Positions 7,606-15,778 of a DNA stretch of 43,101 bases are shown here, one piece after another. Position 1 is the first letter of the stretch; each line of letters begins with the position of its first letter. The translations under genes were made by a program, and so were the position numbers. The DNA comes from Olavius sp. associated proteobacterium Delta 1 (GTDB taxonomy: Bacteria > Desulfobacterota > Desulfobacteria > Desulfobacterales > JAFDCJ01), in the NCBI GenBank assembly GCA_902749685.1, contig CACVKW010001145.1, positions 1 to 43,101 of the forward strand, given 5' to 3'. Under the pieces are notes generated by a model. That model was not told the DNA's origin and did no database searches. It worked only from the letters and a program-made list of their open reading frames with translations.

Positions 7606-8451
7606 TCAGGATTTTGCAGCATCTCTGAGAGCCTGTCGCATGGCATCAAGTCCTTCTTGCTGCACGGACCAAAGACGACCGCCAGTTAGGCCGCCATCCA
7701 CCACCAGATCATGACCGTTGATAAACGTAGACTCATCCGAGGCCAGAAAGACGGCCGCTTGAGCAATATCGTCCACGATTCCTGCCCGGCGGATTGGTTG
7801 AATGTCTGCCAGCACTTGCTTCATCAATTCAGCGGTTTTTTCCGCCTGATCCGTTGGTAGACCCGCGGCTTTGCCAAATATTCCCGTTGCGATACCGCCG
7901 GGTGAGATGCAGTTAACTCGAACGTTTTTTTCACCCAACTCCATAGCCACAACCTTGGTTAAATGAATCACGGCCGCTTTTGCGGCTGAATAGACTATCG
8001 ACGAATAGCCGGCGAGAATTCCGGCAACGCTGCCCGTATTGATGATGCTGCCTGAGCTTTGGCCGCACATTACGGGGGCTGCGTGTTTCATGCCGAGAAA
8101 TACTCCGCCGAGCAGAACCGACAACGCATATTCGTAATCTTCTAATGGAATCGTTGCGATACTGCCGTGTGTCGCCGGTACACCAGCATTATTGAAAAGA
8201 CAGTCGAGTCTCCCAAACCGATCAACAGCGTAGTCGATCATTTTCTTCACATCGGCTTCCAAAGAAACATCCGTTTTCAGAAATTCGACTTTGTTGCCTA
8301 GCCTATCGGCAAGTTCGCGTCCGTCGTCCACCCGGCGGGCGGCGATAATCACGGAAGCGCCTTCCTCCGCGAAGATTTCCACGGTCCTTCGACCGATGCC
8401 ACTTGTTCCTCCGGTAATTATTGCCACCTTGTCTTCCAAACGTCTGCGCAT
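7606..8451 (-). CDS. short-chain dehydrogenase/reductase (classical SDR)
   Basis: The protein has 281 residues and a strong aaggagg site. The Rossmann motif TGGTSGIG is at about 14-21, NNAG at about 90, the catalytic serine in NTGSVAG, and YSAAK with the catalytic Tyr/Lys at about 156-160. SPGGIATGIF and the terminal FINGHDLVVDGG complete the family signature. ARR after the second strand suggests NADP preference. It lacks the mycofactocin-type insertion seen in the SDR at 20.6-21.4 kb, so it should use free NAD(P). The substrate is unknown. It stands alone between gene remnants. Confidence 0.9.
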   Translation of the reverse strand: MRRRLEDKVAIITGGTSGIGRRTVEIFAEEGASVIIAARRVDDGRELADRLGNKVEFLKTDVSLEADVKKMIDYAVDRFGRLDCLFNNAGVPATHGSIATIPLEDYEYALSVLLGGVFLGMKHAAPVMCGQSSGSIINTGSVAGILAGYSSIVYSAAKAAVIHLTKVVAMELGEKNVRVNCISPGGIATGIFGKAAGLPTDQAEKTAELMKQVLADIQPIRRAGIVDDIAQAAVFLASDESTFINGHDLVVDGGLTGGRLWSVQQEGLDAMRQALRDAAKS

Positions 8452-8580
8452 AACTTCCTCCTTAATAATTGACTTTTTGGCTTTCCAACCTAAGTATAGA
8501 ATAGCCAGGGGGCGGGAGCATATCGGACAGGTTCTGCAATTAACGTTAAGCCCCGTAGTTTCATTCCGTTGGGTTCATGA

Positions 8581-8784
8581 TTAATTTAAAACCCGCATTA
8601 TTTCTTCTTCTGTATCAGCCACTATAATTTCGAGGTCTGTTATACCCTGTCCACCGACAGGATTTAGATCCATAGGACAGGCGGACAATACAATAATTAG
8701 AGACATCCTCGCATTCATAGTAATTTTATCGCCAAGCATTGGTTTCTCTTTCATCTCAAATTGATTTTTAACTAGGATATTCAA
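8581..8784 (-). pseudogene. C-terminal remnant of a DUF1989 (urea-carboxylase-associated) protein
   Basis: Only 67 residues are open. The core ITMNARMSLIIVLSACPMDL followed by NPVGGQGITDLEI matches the end of DUF1989 proteins, where 'LSACPqD' is characteristic. Full members have about 200 residues, so two thirds are gone and no start signal is evident. Intact relatives often accompany amine or urea catabolism and glycine-cleavage-T-like genes, which fits the neighbourhood. Probably non-functional. Confidence 0.6.
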
Positions 8785-8836
8785 TTAACACGATACGGTT
8801 AAAGCTACAGCTTTCAAATGCATATTGCAAGGATTG

Positions 8837-9304
8837 TTAGAGGATGGTATAGTCTGACACAGGCATCTTGTTCTGAAAATTAACACTAAAAATGATCTCG
8901 TCCGCCGCATCTTCCTTGATGTCATCCCAACTTAAACCATCGGCCAGTTGGTACGGATAATTTTTGGCCAGCACGCTCATGACATGCTGACCGGGTGGGG
9001 TCAGGCTGTCATCTACGGTGGATGGAATCGTTATCTCCAGGCGCGGCGCCTTGGGCAAACGGCCTGCGGCAACCGCCAAAAAATTGGCTTCCAGACCTTC
9101 AACATCCGGGAAAATGCTGGTATCCGAGCGGTGCCACGGCCCTGTCTCGCCCGGAGCAAAAAATCGGATGTCCGGCAATCCCTTGAGCACCAGGTTTATG
9201 CGCCACGAACTGTGGCCCATCCGGATTTGCCGGATGTCCTTGACAAATTCCGGATCCAAGTGATCCGGATCCAGCAGTTTTAAAAATGTGCGCTTAGGAG
9301 GCGA
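8837..9304 (-). pseudogene. internal fragment of a phytoene-dehydrogenase-like flavoprotein
   Basis: The frame from just after the TGA at 9305-9307 reads PPKRTFLKLLDPDHLDPEF, then GHSSWRINLVLKGLPDI and IPSTVDDSLTPPGQHVMS. These match the substrate-domain part of CrtI-type NAD(P)/FAD-dependent oxidoreductases, which have about 500 residues. The N-terminal FAD motif and the last 100 or so residues are absent; it ends at SDYTIL. It is in the same frame as the flavoprotein fragment upstream, separated only by that TGA. Confidence 0.65.
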
Positions 9305-9829
9305 TCAGCAGTCCCGGTAAAAATACTTCCCCCCGATCAGAAAGGTTGTGTGGTCGAGGTGTTCGGCCAGAAATTCCTGCTCCTCCTTTAACCCATCGAA
9401 ATGGGACGGTTTAAACGCTGCTTCCAAAAAGCCATTGCGTTTAAAATCACAATCGATATTGCCTTCTGTGATCAGACGTTCCACGCAGTTAATCGATTCC
9501 AGGGATTCCTGGAAAAATTGCACCATTTTTTCCCGGCCGAATTTTTTCTTGACCTTAAACAGGGCGGTGCTTAATCCTGACAGGCACATACCGCCATTTT
9601 TTGAACTGGCCTCGGAGCCGATCCGGCCTTTATCAATCAGGGTGACATCCACATCGGCCTTTTTAAGCTGCAATGCGGTCACAACGCCGGTATATCCGCT
9701 GCCGATAACCAGTACATCCGTCTGTTGGGGCAGGGGCTTGTTTGAGTAGTTTATGGTCGTGGGATGGGGGTCCGTCCAGTAGGTTGCTTCTTTAGTTTGA
9801 GAAAAAGGTGACACACAGAATCCCTCCAT
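9305..9829 (-). pseudogene. N-terminal fragment of a DAO-family FAD oxidoreductase
   Basis: The 174 residues include an N-terminal ATYWTDPHP segment, the dinucleotide motif VLVIGSGYTGVVTAL (about 40-54) and EASSKNGGMCLSGLS, as in gamma-glutamylputrescine oxidase (PuuB)-like proteins of about 420 residues. The protein stops at KYFYRDC where the second half should begin. The aminotransferase upstream is PatA-like, so an ancestral putrescine-degradation pair is likely. It cannot fold into a complete enzyme. Confidence 0.7.
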
Positions 9830-10053
9830 TTCTAATTGTACAATTCAACCTCCACCAGGACCGAATGTGTGCGGGATCCCATACAGGGCTCCTTCGGCAC
9901 TGTTGACGTGAGGATGTTTGCTGCGCCCGCATGATCCAATCCGATCCCGTCGAGACTTGGCCCTTATGCCTTTGACACCGTCGGCGGGAGTCCGGATCCT
10001 TAATATTCAGCAGCCTACGAAAGCTGCTTGGCTGCAGACTGCCCCGAGTTCAG
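9830..10053. other. non-coding spacer, no recognised element
   Basis: About 220 bp lie between the broken flavoprotein and the aminotransferase stop. Short open frames exist but none shows a family pattern or ribosome site. I see no hairpin with a T-run. Confidence 0.5.
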
Positions 10054-11403
10054 CTAAAACTCTCGGGCGACTTCCGTCAGGGTCTCATCCAGCCTGGCGA
10101 TGATCACATCGATGGTTTCATAGCTGATTATCCCCGGCGGTTCTATGCGGTTTACTTTGGCGTTATTTAAGGTCCCGCCGGTCATCACCCCTCTTTTGAA
10201 CAACCCCTTCGATACCGCCCACCCGATCTCAGGCGTCGGATATTCCAGGCCGATCAAAAGCCCTTTGCCGCGTACATCCACCAGTATCGGATGCCGCGCC
10301 TGCAGCCCCTGAAGCTTGTCCATAAAATACTCACCCTTTTGCGCGATCTGAGACGGGATGTCGTTTTCGATCATAAACTTGATCGCCGCGATCGCCGCCG
10401 CACACGCCAGCGGGTTGCCGCCAAACGTCGGCGATCCCAATATCCACGGATTGTCCTTTAACTCATCGACCCAAAGATGCGGGCGTGCGATGATGCCCGT
10501 TATCGGCATCACGCCACCGCCAAAGGCTTTGCCGAACACCAGTATATCCGGCACCACGTCATAAGCCTCGCAGGCCCACAGCGTGCCGGTACGACCCATG
10601 CCCGTTTGAATCTCATCGAATATCAACAACACCCCGTAGCGGTCGCAAATCTCTCGCAGCTGCTTTAAGTAATCCTGCGGCGGCAGCACGATGCCCGCTT
10701 CGCCCTGAATCGGCTCAACGATCATGGCCGCCACGGTCTCCCCCACGGCGATCAGATTTTTTATGGCAGCTTCGGCCGCCTGCGCATTGCCGAACTCCAC
10801 GTGCTGCACCCCTTGAATGATGGGAAGATACGGTTTGCGGTAAGTCCCCTTGCCCGTGGCCGATACCGCCCCGAGGGATTTGCCGTGAAAACCGTTTACC
10901 GTGGATATAAAATAGTGATTGCCCGAGGCCAGCCGCGCAAGCTTTAAGGCCATCTCATTGGCCTCGGCCCCGCCGTTGCAAAAAAACGCATACTTTAAAT
11001 CGCCCGGCGTGCACATCGATACCAGCTTGGCCAGATATCCCCTTAACGGATCCACCAGTTCCTGGCTGTGCAATGCGTAGCGGTTCAACTGGGCCTGCAC
11101 CGCAGCGACGATCTCAGGATTGCGGTGACCGGCCGTGTAAATTCCAAAGCCCCCCAGGCAATCGATGAATTCTTTGCCGTGGGTGTCTTTAAACGTTTCC
11201 TGGGAATCCTCCCATTCCACAAAGGCCTCATCCGTTGACACTGATTTGCGGTAGGTCAGCCAGCCCGGGTTGACATGCTCATTAAAGTTTTCAATGGAGT
11301 CTTTGACAATCCGGTTTTTGTCATCCTCAGTCAATTCATCCTTTAGTATATACTGCAATACGCGGGTGGCTTCCTGCAAAGCCGCTTGTTTTTCACTAGC
11401 CAT
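10054..11403 (-). CDS. patA: PatA-like putrescine/diamine aminotransferase (class III, PLP)
   Basis: The start is placed at the ATG at 11403, directly after gaaaggagg. The 449-residue protein follows E. coli PatA closely in phrases such as EHVNPG, EFIDCLGGFGI, LHSQELVDPLRGYLAK, FHGKSLGA, EPIQGEAGI, DEIQTGMGRTG and TFGGNPLACAAA. The PLP lysine is in FGKAFGGGVMP, and GTLNNAK with RIEPP is also PatA-like. The predicted reaction is putrescine (or cadaverine) plus 2-oxoglutarate to an aminoaldehyde plus glutamate. The open frame extends upstream into remnants of a regulator, which is not part of the enzyme. Confidence 0.9.
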   Translation of the reverse strand: MASEKQAALQEATRVLQYILKDELTEDDKNRIVKDSIENFNEHVNPGWLTYRKSVSTDEAFVEWEDSQETFKDTHGKEFIDCLGGFGIYTAGHRNPEIVAAVQAQLNRYALHSQELVDPLRGYLAKLVSMCTPGDLKYAFFCNGGAEANEMALKLARLASGNHYFISTVNGFHGKSLGAVSATGKGTYRKPYLPIIQGVQHVEFGNAQAAEAAIKNLIAVGETVAAMIVEPIQGEAGIVLPPQDYLKQLREICDRYGVLLIFDEIQTGMGRTGTLWACEAYDVVPDILVFGKAFGGGVMPITGIIARPHLWVDELKDNPWILGSPTFGGNPLACAAAIAAIKFMIENDIPSQIAQKGEYFMDKLQGLQARHPILVDVRGKGLLIGLEYPTPEIGWAVSKGLFKRGVMTGGTLNNAKVNRIEPPGIISYETIDVIIARLDETLTEVAREF

Positions 11404-11451
11404 AACATTTCCTCCTTTCGGCCAATTTTTAACGCAGCAGATTTCAGCCAA

Positions 11452-11739
11452 CTAGGCTGTTGTTCCGATGTGTGCGGACGGATCGTATTTGGGATCATTG
11501 GGAGCATTCTCAACGATTTCGGCTGTACCTCCGGATACCACTCTTCCATGAATATAGCCGGCACACGGGTCTCCGCCTTCTTCTTTGAGCCCGATCACAT
11601 CCCGGTATCTTCCGGTTCCGGCAACAATGGTCAACGTTTCATCCACAATTTCCGTTTCAAGCTCCAAGGAGGAGGAAATGGCTTCCGCGACACGCTGCGC
11701 ATCTTGCCGGATTGCCTTTAATTTGGAATTTTTTCGCAT
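11452..11739 (-). pseudogene. sensor-domain remnant of a sigma-54-type activator
   Basis: Residues 8-95 match the N-terminal sensory domain of PrdR-like sigma-54-dependent activators: AEAISSSLELETEIVDETL, VAGTGRYRDVIG, GRVVSGGTAEIVEN and AHIGTTA. A TAG follows at 11452, after which the same frame continues with LAEICC, as the intact family does (TAE-x-AEICCP), before running into the ribosome site of the aminotransferase. So a nonsense change plus a deletion removed the PAS, AAA+ and HTH parts. It presumably once activated the amine genes. Confidence 0.6.
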
Positions 11740-11801
11740 ACACTGAACCTATATCACAACAGCGAAATTATCAAAATGTTAAACCCCGACCCGGACAATT
11801 C

Positions 11802-11836
11802 GGAATTTAATATTGAAGATTGAATATTGAATTAAT
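11802..11836. repeat. 7-bp-phased degenerate repeat (AT-rich variant)
   Basis: Consecutive heptamers GGAATTT, AATATTG, AAGATTG, AATATTG and AATTAAT occupy the divergent region between the regulator remnant and the plus-strand flavoprotein. The phase is the same as in the other tracts of this window; the base composition differs. Confidence 0.6.
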
Positions 11837-11928
11837 AAAGATTATTACTTTTTAATATTCAGCGGCATGCTATTTGCTCAGGATTGTATCCCGTGAAATG
11901 CAAACTTGGCATATGGATTTATGCCAGA

Positions 11929-11973
11929 ACTTAATTCGTGCCCGTCCGAAAATTAAACCGGACACGAATTAGT
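11929..11973. promoter_or_regulatory. imperfect hairpin upstream of the dimethylglycine dehydrogenase-like gene
   Basis: The left arm around acttaattcgtg plus tccg pairs with cggacacgaattagt, leaving small bulges and a roughly 10-nt loop. It ends 12 bp before the ribosome site of the gene at 11999, so it may be an operator or a leader structure. No T-run follows, so it is not a typical terminator. Confidence 0.45.
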
Positions 11974-11998
11974 TTCCAGATTCTGAAAGGAGATCGTT

Positions 11999-14461
11999 AT
12001 GTCTGCAAAATTGCCAACCCAAGCCCAAGTTGTCATTATCGGAGGCGGTATCGTCGGCTGCAGTGTGGCATATCACTTGTGTAATATCGGTTTGAATGAC
12101 GTTGTTGTGGTCGATCGCAAAACAATCGCGTCCGGAACCTCCTGGGCGGCAGCGGGCCTGCTGGGTCAGCTCTGGTCGGACGCCGCCTTAACCAAGCTGG
12201 CTGTGTACGGCGCTGATCTGTATGCGCGCCTGGAGGAAGAAACCGGACAGCCCACCGGCTATGTGCGGCCGGGGTCGCTGCGGGTGGCTCAAACAAAAGC
12301 GCGCAAAGAAGAATATGACCGTTCGATGCAGATGGCCAGATCGTTTGGGATCGAGATGGCAGAAATCAGTTTCGCGGAGGCCCGCCGGCTATTTCCGTTG
12401 TTAAATACGGATGACCTCGAGGCGGTCTGGTTTCAACCGAATGACGGGCACACCAACCCGGAGGACACCACCCAGGCGCTGGCCAAAGGTGCCCGCAAGG
12501 GCGGTGCCAGAATTTTTGAACACGTGAAAGTGACCGGCATCCGGGTAGAGCAGGCGACCCGTGCGGGATTAAAAGCGGTTACCGGTGTGACGACCGACCA
12601 GGGCGATATTGCCTGTGAATATCTGGTGAACTGCGCCGGTATGTGGGCGCGCGAGGTCGGGAAAATGGTCGGCGTCAGCATCCCCTTGCAGGCGGCTGAA
12701 CATATGCACATGTCCACCAATCCGATTGAGGGTACATATAAAGGAATGCCCTATCTGCGCGATATGGACGGATATATTTACGTCAAAGAGGAAATGGGCG
12801 GTTTGATCCTGGGCGGATTCGAACCGGTTGCCAAGCCCTGGGGCGTCAACGGCATTCCGGAAGATTTTATGTATACACAACTGCAGGAAGACTGGGATCA
12901 ATTTGAAATTTTTATGACCAATGCCATTAAACGCGTACCGGCCTTTAACGATGCCGAAGTCAACAGCCTGACTACGGTTCCGGAAAGCTTTACACCGGAT
13001 ACGGCCTATATGCTGGGTGAACTTCCGGGCGTTAAGAATTTTTTCATCGCCGCCGGAATGAACTCGGTGGGCATCACCAGCGCCGGCGGTGCCGGACGGG
13101 CACTGGCCCAATGGATGGAGCAGGGGTACCCGGAAGAGGATCTGTGGGCGGTTGATGTGCGGCGCTTTTACGGATGGCAGCAAAACCATAATTATCTGCA
13201 TGATCGGGTCATCGAAGCCGTCGGCAACCTGTATGATGATCATTGGCCCTTTAAACAGCCCCGCACAGCGCGTAATGCCCGGCGCACACCGTTTCATGAT
13301 CGCCTGGCGGATCGCGGGGCCTGTTTTGGCGTGGTTGCCGGGTGGGAACGGGCCAACTGGTTTGCGCCCGCGGGGGCAAAAGCAGAGTATGAATACAGTT
13401 GGGGCCGCCAGAACTGGTTTGAGTATTCAGCGGCAGAACACATGGCGGTGCGTGAAAATGTGGGCGTGTATGACCTGTCGTCCATGGCCAAATTTTGGCT
13501 GCAGGGGCGCGATGCCGTCAAGGTGCTGCAAAATATCTGCTGCAACAACGTCGATGTACCGCCGGGCAAGGTCGTCTATACCCAGATGCTGAATGATCGG
13601 GGCGGCATCGAAGCGGATATTACGGTGACCCGCCGGGCTGAGGATAAATTTTTTATTGTCTCGCCCGGTGCCACCGGCATCCGTGATTTCGACTGGATTC
13701 AACGGCATATCCCGGATGGCGCGTTTGCGGTTCTGACAGATGTGACATCGGCCTATACCATGCTGGCGGTGATGGGACCGAAGGCCAGAGATCTTCTGGC
13801 CGGCTTGACGGATGCCGATCTTTCCAATGAGGCATTTCCCTTTGCGACCGCCCGGGAGATCGATGTGGCCTATGCCCGGCCGCTGGCGATTCGGATGTCC
13901 TTTGTGGGTGAGCTTGGCTGGGAACTTTATATCCCCAGCGAGTTTTCAACCAATGTCTTTGATGCTTTGGAGGAGAAAGGCCAAAAATATGACCTCAAAC
14001 TGGTCGGCCTGCATGCCCTGGACTCCATGCGTCTGGAGAAGGGCTATAAACACTGGGGCGCCGACATAACACCGGATAACACGCCATTTGAAGCCGGATT
14101 GGGATTTTGTGTCAATATGGCCAAGGAGGCTTTCATCGGCAGAGACGCTCTTGTCCGACTGAAAGAACACGGATTGACGAAGAAACTGGTCATGTTCTCA
14201 ATCCAAGATTCACAACCGCTTGTCTATCACGATGAGCCGATTTACCGCAACGGTGAATTGGTCAGTGAAAACACCCACGGAGCTTATTCGCACGTGTTGG
14301 GGTGCTCGATCGGGATGTGCTACCTTAAAAATCCCGCAGGCATCGAAGATGAATGGATCTTGTCCGGAAATTACGAAATCAACGTTGCCGGCAAATTATT
14401 TCCGATTAAGATTCATCTGGAGCCGGTCTATGACCCCAAGAGCGCACGGGTAAGAATGTAG
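11999..14461 (+). CDS. dimethylglycine/sarcosine dehydrogenase-like flavoprotein with GcvT domain
   Basis: The start follows gaaaggag. At 820 residues it has the full length of the DMGDH/SARDH family. An FAD-binding DAO domain (VVIIGGGIVGCSVAYHL, residues 11-27) spans to about 380. A linker domain follows, then a folate-binding GcvT domain (from about 430) with ERANWFAP, VRENVGVYDLSSMAKF, SFVGELGWELYIP and HALDSMRLEKGYKHWG. It probably demethylates an N-methylglycine and passes the C1 unit to tetrahydrofolate in the cytoplasm. In eukaryotic enzymes FAD is bound covalently by His in 'TWHAAGL'; here the segment reads SGTSWAAAGLL, so that histidine is alanine and flavin should be non-covalent. 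It precedes an MttB-family gene on the same strand, fitting glycine-betaine-type catabolism. Confidence 0.88.
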   Translation: MSAKLPTQAQVVIIGGGIVGCSVAYHLCNIGLNDVVVVDRKTIASGTSWAAAGLLGQLWSDAALTKLAVYGADLYARLEEETGQPTGYVRPGSLRVAQTKARKEEYDRSMQMARSFGIEMAEISFAEARRLFPLLNTDDLEAVWFQPNDGHTNPEDTTQALAKGARKGGARIFEHVKVTGIRVEQATRAGLKAVTGVTTDQGDIACEYLVNCAGMWAREVGKMVGVSIPLQAAEHMHMSTNPIEGTYKGMPYLRDMDGYIYVKEEMGGLILGGFEPVAKPWGVNGIPEDFMYTQLQEDWDQFEIFMTNAIKRVPAFNDAEVNSLTTVPESFTPDTAYMLGELPGVKNFFIAAGMNSVGITSAGGAGRALAQWMEQGYPEEDLWAVDVRRFYGWQQNHNYLHDRVIEAVGNLYDDHWPFKQPRTARNARRTPFHDRLADRGACFGVVAGWERANWFAPAGAKAEYEYSWGRQNWFEYSAAEHMAVRENVGVYDLSSMAKFWLQGRDAVKVLQNICCNNVDVPPGKVVYTQMLNDRGGIEADITVTRRAEDKFFIVSPGATGIRDFDWIQRHIPDGAFAVLTDVTSAYTMLAVMGPKARDLLAGLTDADLSNEAFPFATAREIDVAYARPLAIRMSFVGELGWELYIPSEFSTNVFDALEEKGQKYDLKLVGLHALDSMRLEKGYKHWGADITPDNTPFEAGLGFCVNMAKEAFIGRDALVRLKEHGLTKKLVMFSIQDSQPLVYHDEPIYRNGELVSENTHGAYSHVLGCSIGMCYLKNPAGIEDEWILSGNYEINVAGKLFPIKIHLEPVYDPKSARVRM

Positions 14462-15608
14462 CGGATTAATTAGAAAGGACCAATCATGGGTATCCTATGT
14501 CAGATTTTGACGGAAGATGAGAAACACAAGATTCATTCAGAAAGCATTTGATGAAATGCAGCTGGCCTCCGCCATCTGGCCGGCATCGGTGGACGAGTTT
14601 CCCAGGCACTCCGCCAATGTGCGTGAAGATATATCTTCTTTTATCTATTCAACCCGCCATGTCCAGGATGAACTGGGCCATCCCGCCGAAGTCGATTACA
14701 TTGTGGAAGCCATGGTCGCGATCCTGGGTGATGAAGACGCCGTCAGACAGCGCCATCTTTATTCCGTGATATACTGCACCCTGGCGCCGCTGGTCCACGA
14801 AGGCGGCATGAGTCATGCCTACCTGGAACTGAGCCAGTTCGATGCCCCGATATGTGTTTTTCCCATGCCCTGCGCCGGTTCCACCGGGCCGGCCAGCCTG
14901 TTTTCCAATATTGCTTTGGGCAATGCGGAAGCATTATCGGCGCTGGTTCTTTTTCAGATGGCGCGTCCCGGGACGCCGATTATTTTCGGCGATGCCTCCG
15001 GCAGTACGAATTTTGCCAGCGGCGGTTTTCTGGAAGGTTCACCTGAGATGGTCCTGCAAACCGCAGCCCGGGGCGAGATGGCCAAATTTTATAATCTGCC
15101 GGACACCCAGGCCGGCTGCCTGACCGACGCCAAGGATCACGGGCCCCAGGCGGTCATGGAAAAAATGGTCACCACCCTGCCGCTGGTCATGATGGGGGTG
15201 GACCTGGTGCAGGGGCCCGGAGCACTGGAAACCAGCAACATGATGACGTTGGAGCAAATTGTGGTGGACGATGAAATTGCCTGCATGTGCAGGCGCCTGA
15301 AGGATGGTGTCGACATGTCGGAAGCCAAAAATTACTGCGACGACATCTGCGATGTGAAACCCGGCGGGCATTTTCTGACCCGGCCCAGCACGGCCAAGGC
15401 CTGCCGCAGCAGTGAGTTCTTTATGCCGCAGCTGGCCGACCGCAATACCTTCGACCAATGGGTCGCCCTGGGACGACCGGATCTTTATGACAAAGCCCGG
15501 GGAAAAGTTGAAAAAATCCTGGCAAGCCCCCAGAAAAACCCGCTGCCGGATGATGTGATCGGCAAACTGGAGGATATCATGCGCAGAGCGGATGAGGAGT
15601 TGAAAAAA

Positions 15609-15643
15609 AATTCCAAATCTCAAGCACCAAATAACAAATGGTT
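15609..15643. repeat. 7-bp-phased degenerate repeat inside the methyltransferase 3' end
   Basis: AATTCCA, AATCTCA, AGCACCA, AATAACA and AATGGTT follow one another without gaps. They encode the odd Asn/Ser/Gln-rich tail of the broken methyltransferase and run straight into the REP-like palindrome. Confidence 0.65.
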
Positions 15644-15674
15644 CGACAAGCTCACCACCCTGAGCAAAGTCGAA
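15642..15674. repeat. REP-like palindromic element
   Basis: Outer arms ttcgac (15642-15647) and gtcgaa (15669-15674) enclose inner arms gctca (15650-15654) and tgagc (15661-15665) around ccaccc. The 'GTTCGACAAGCTCACCACCC' form is a common bacterial interspersed palindrome. It adds FDKLTTLSKVEG to the methyltransferase C-terminus. Confidence 0.7.
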
Positions 15675-15678
15675 GGGT

Positions 15679-15706
15679 AAATCTCAAATCCCAATATTCA
15701 ACTAAT
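15679..15706. repeat. 7-bp-phased degenerate repeat after the REP-like element
   Basis: AAATCTC, AAATCCC, AATATTC and AACTAAT are four consecutive heptamers. Together with the tract at 15609 they flank the REP-like palindrome on both sides. Confidence 0.6.
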
Positions 15707-15778
15707 CACAGCGATGCAAGCATCTTCCCTGCCGCGGCGGGATTGCCAATTCAACTTCGCGCACAGACGTGTTTTTGT

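Larger units (their letters stand above)
14486..15680 (+). pseudogene. MttB-family (trimethylamine/glycine betaine) methyltransferase with frameshifting deletion
   Basis: An ATG at 14486 after gaaagga opens a frame reading LTEDEKHKIHSESI, typical of an MttB N-terminus, but a TGA stops it at 14549. The remaining protein continues in the +1 frame from about 14540 to 15680. It aligns from MttB mid-protein on: FPMPCAGSTGPASLFSN, ALVLFQMARPGTPIIFG, DAKDHGPQAVMEKM and MTLEQIVVDDEI. About 110-130 residues between these parts are missing. At the site of pyrrolysine in archaeal MttB the residue is leucine (AGCLTDAK), so it is a non-Pyl member such as MtgB. The C-terminus runs through heptamer and REP-like repeats. 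The enzyme would transfer a methyl group to a corrinoid protein; as it stands it is probably inactive. Confidence 0.7.

Noticed and set aside
9305..9307. TGA as a selenocysteine codon joining the two flavoprotein fragments
   Set aside because: The two halves are from unrelated families and neither has a redox Cys/Sec at this point. No SECIS-like hairpin was evident by eye.
9830..10053. short open frames in the spacer beside the aminotransferase
   Set aside because: No ribosome site or family pattern, and the frames overlap one another on both strands.
11449..11454. TAG between the regulator remnant and aminotransferase as a pyrrolysine codon
   Set aside because: Read-through would fuse a sensor fragment to an aminotransferase that has its own strong ribosome site. 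No pyl genes are in the window, and the nearby MttB-family protein is a non-Pyl type.
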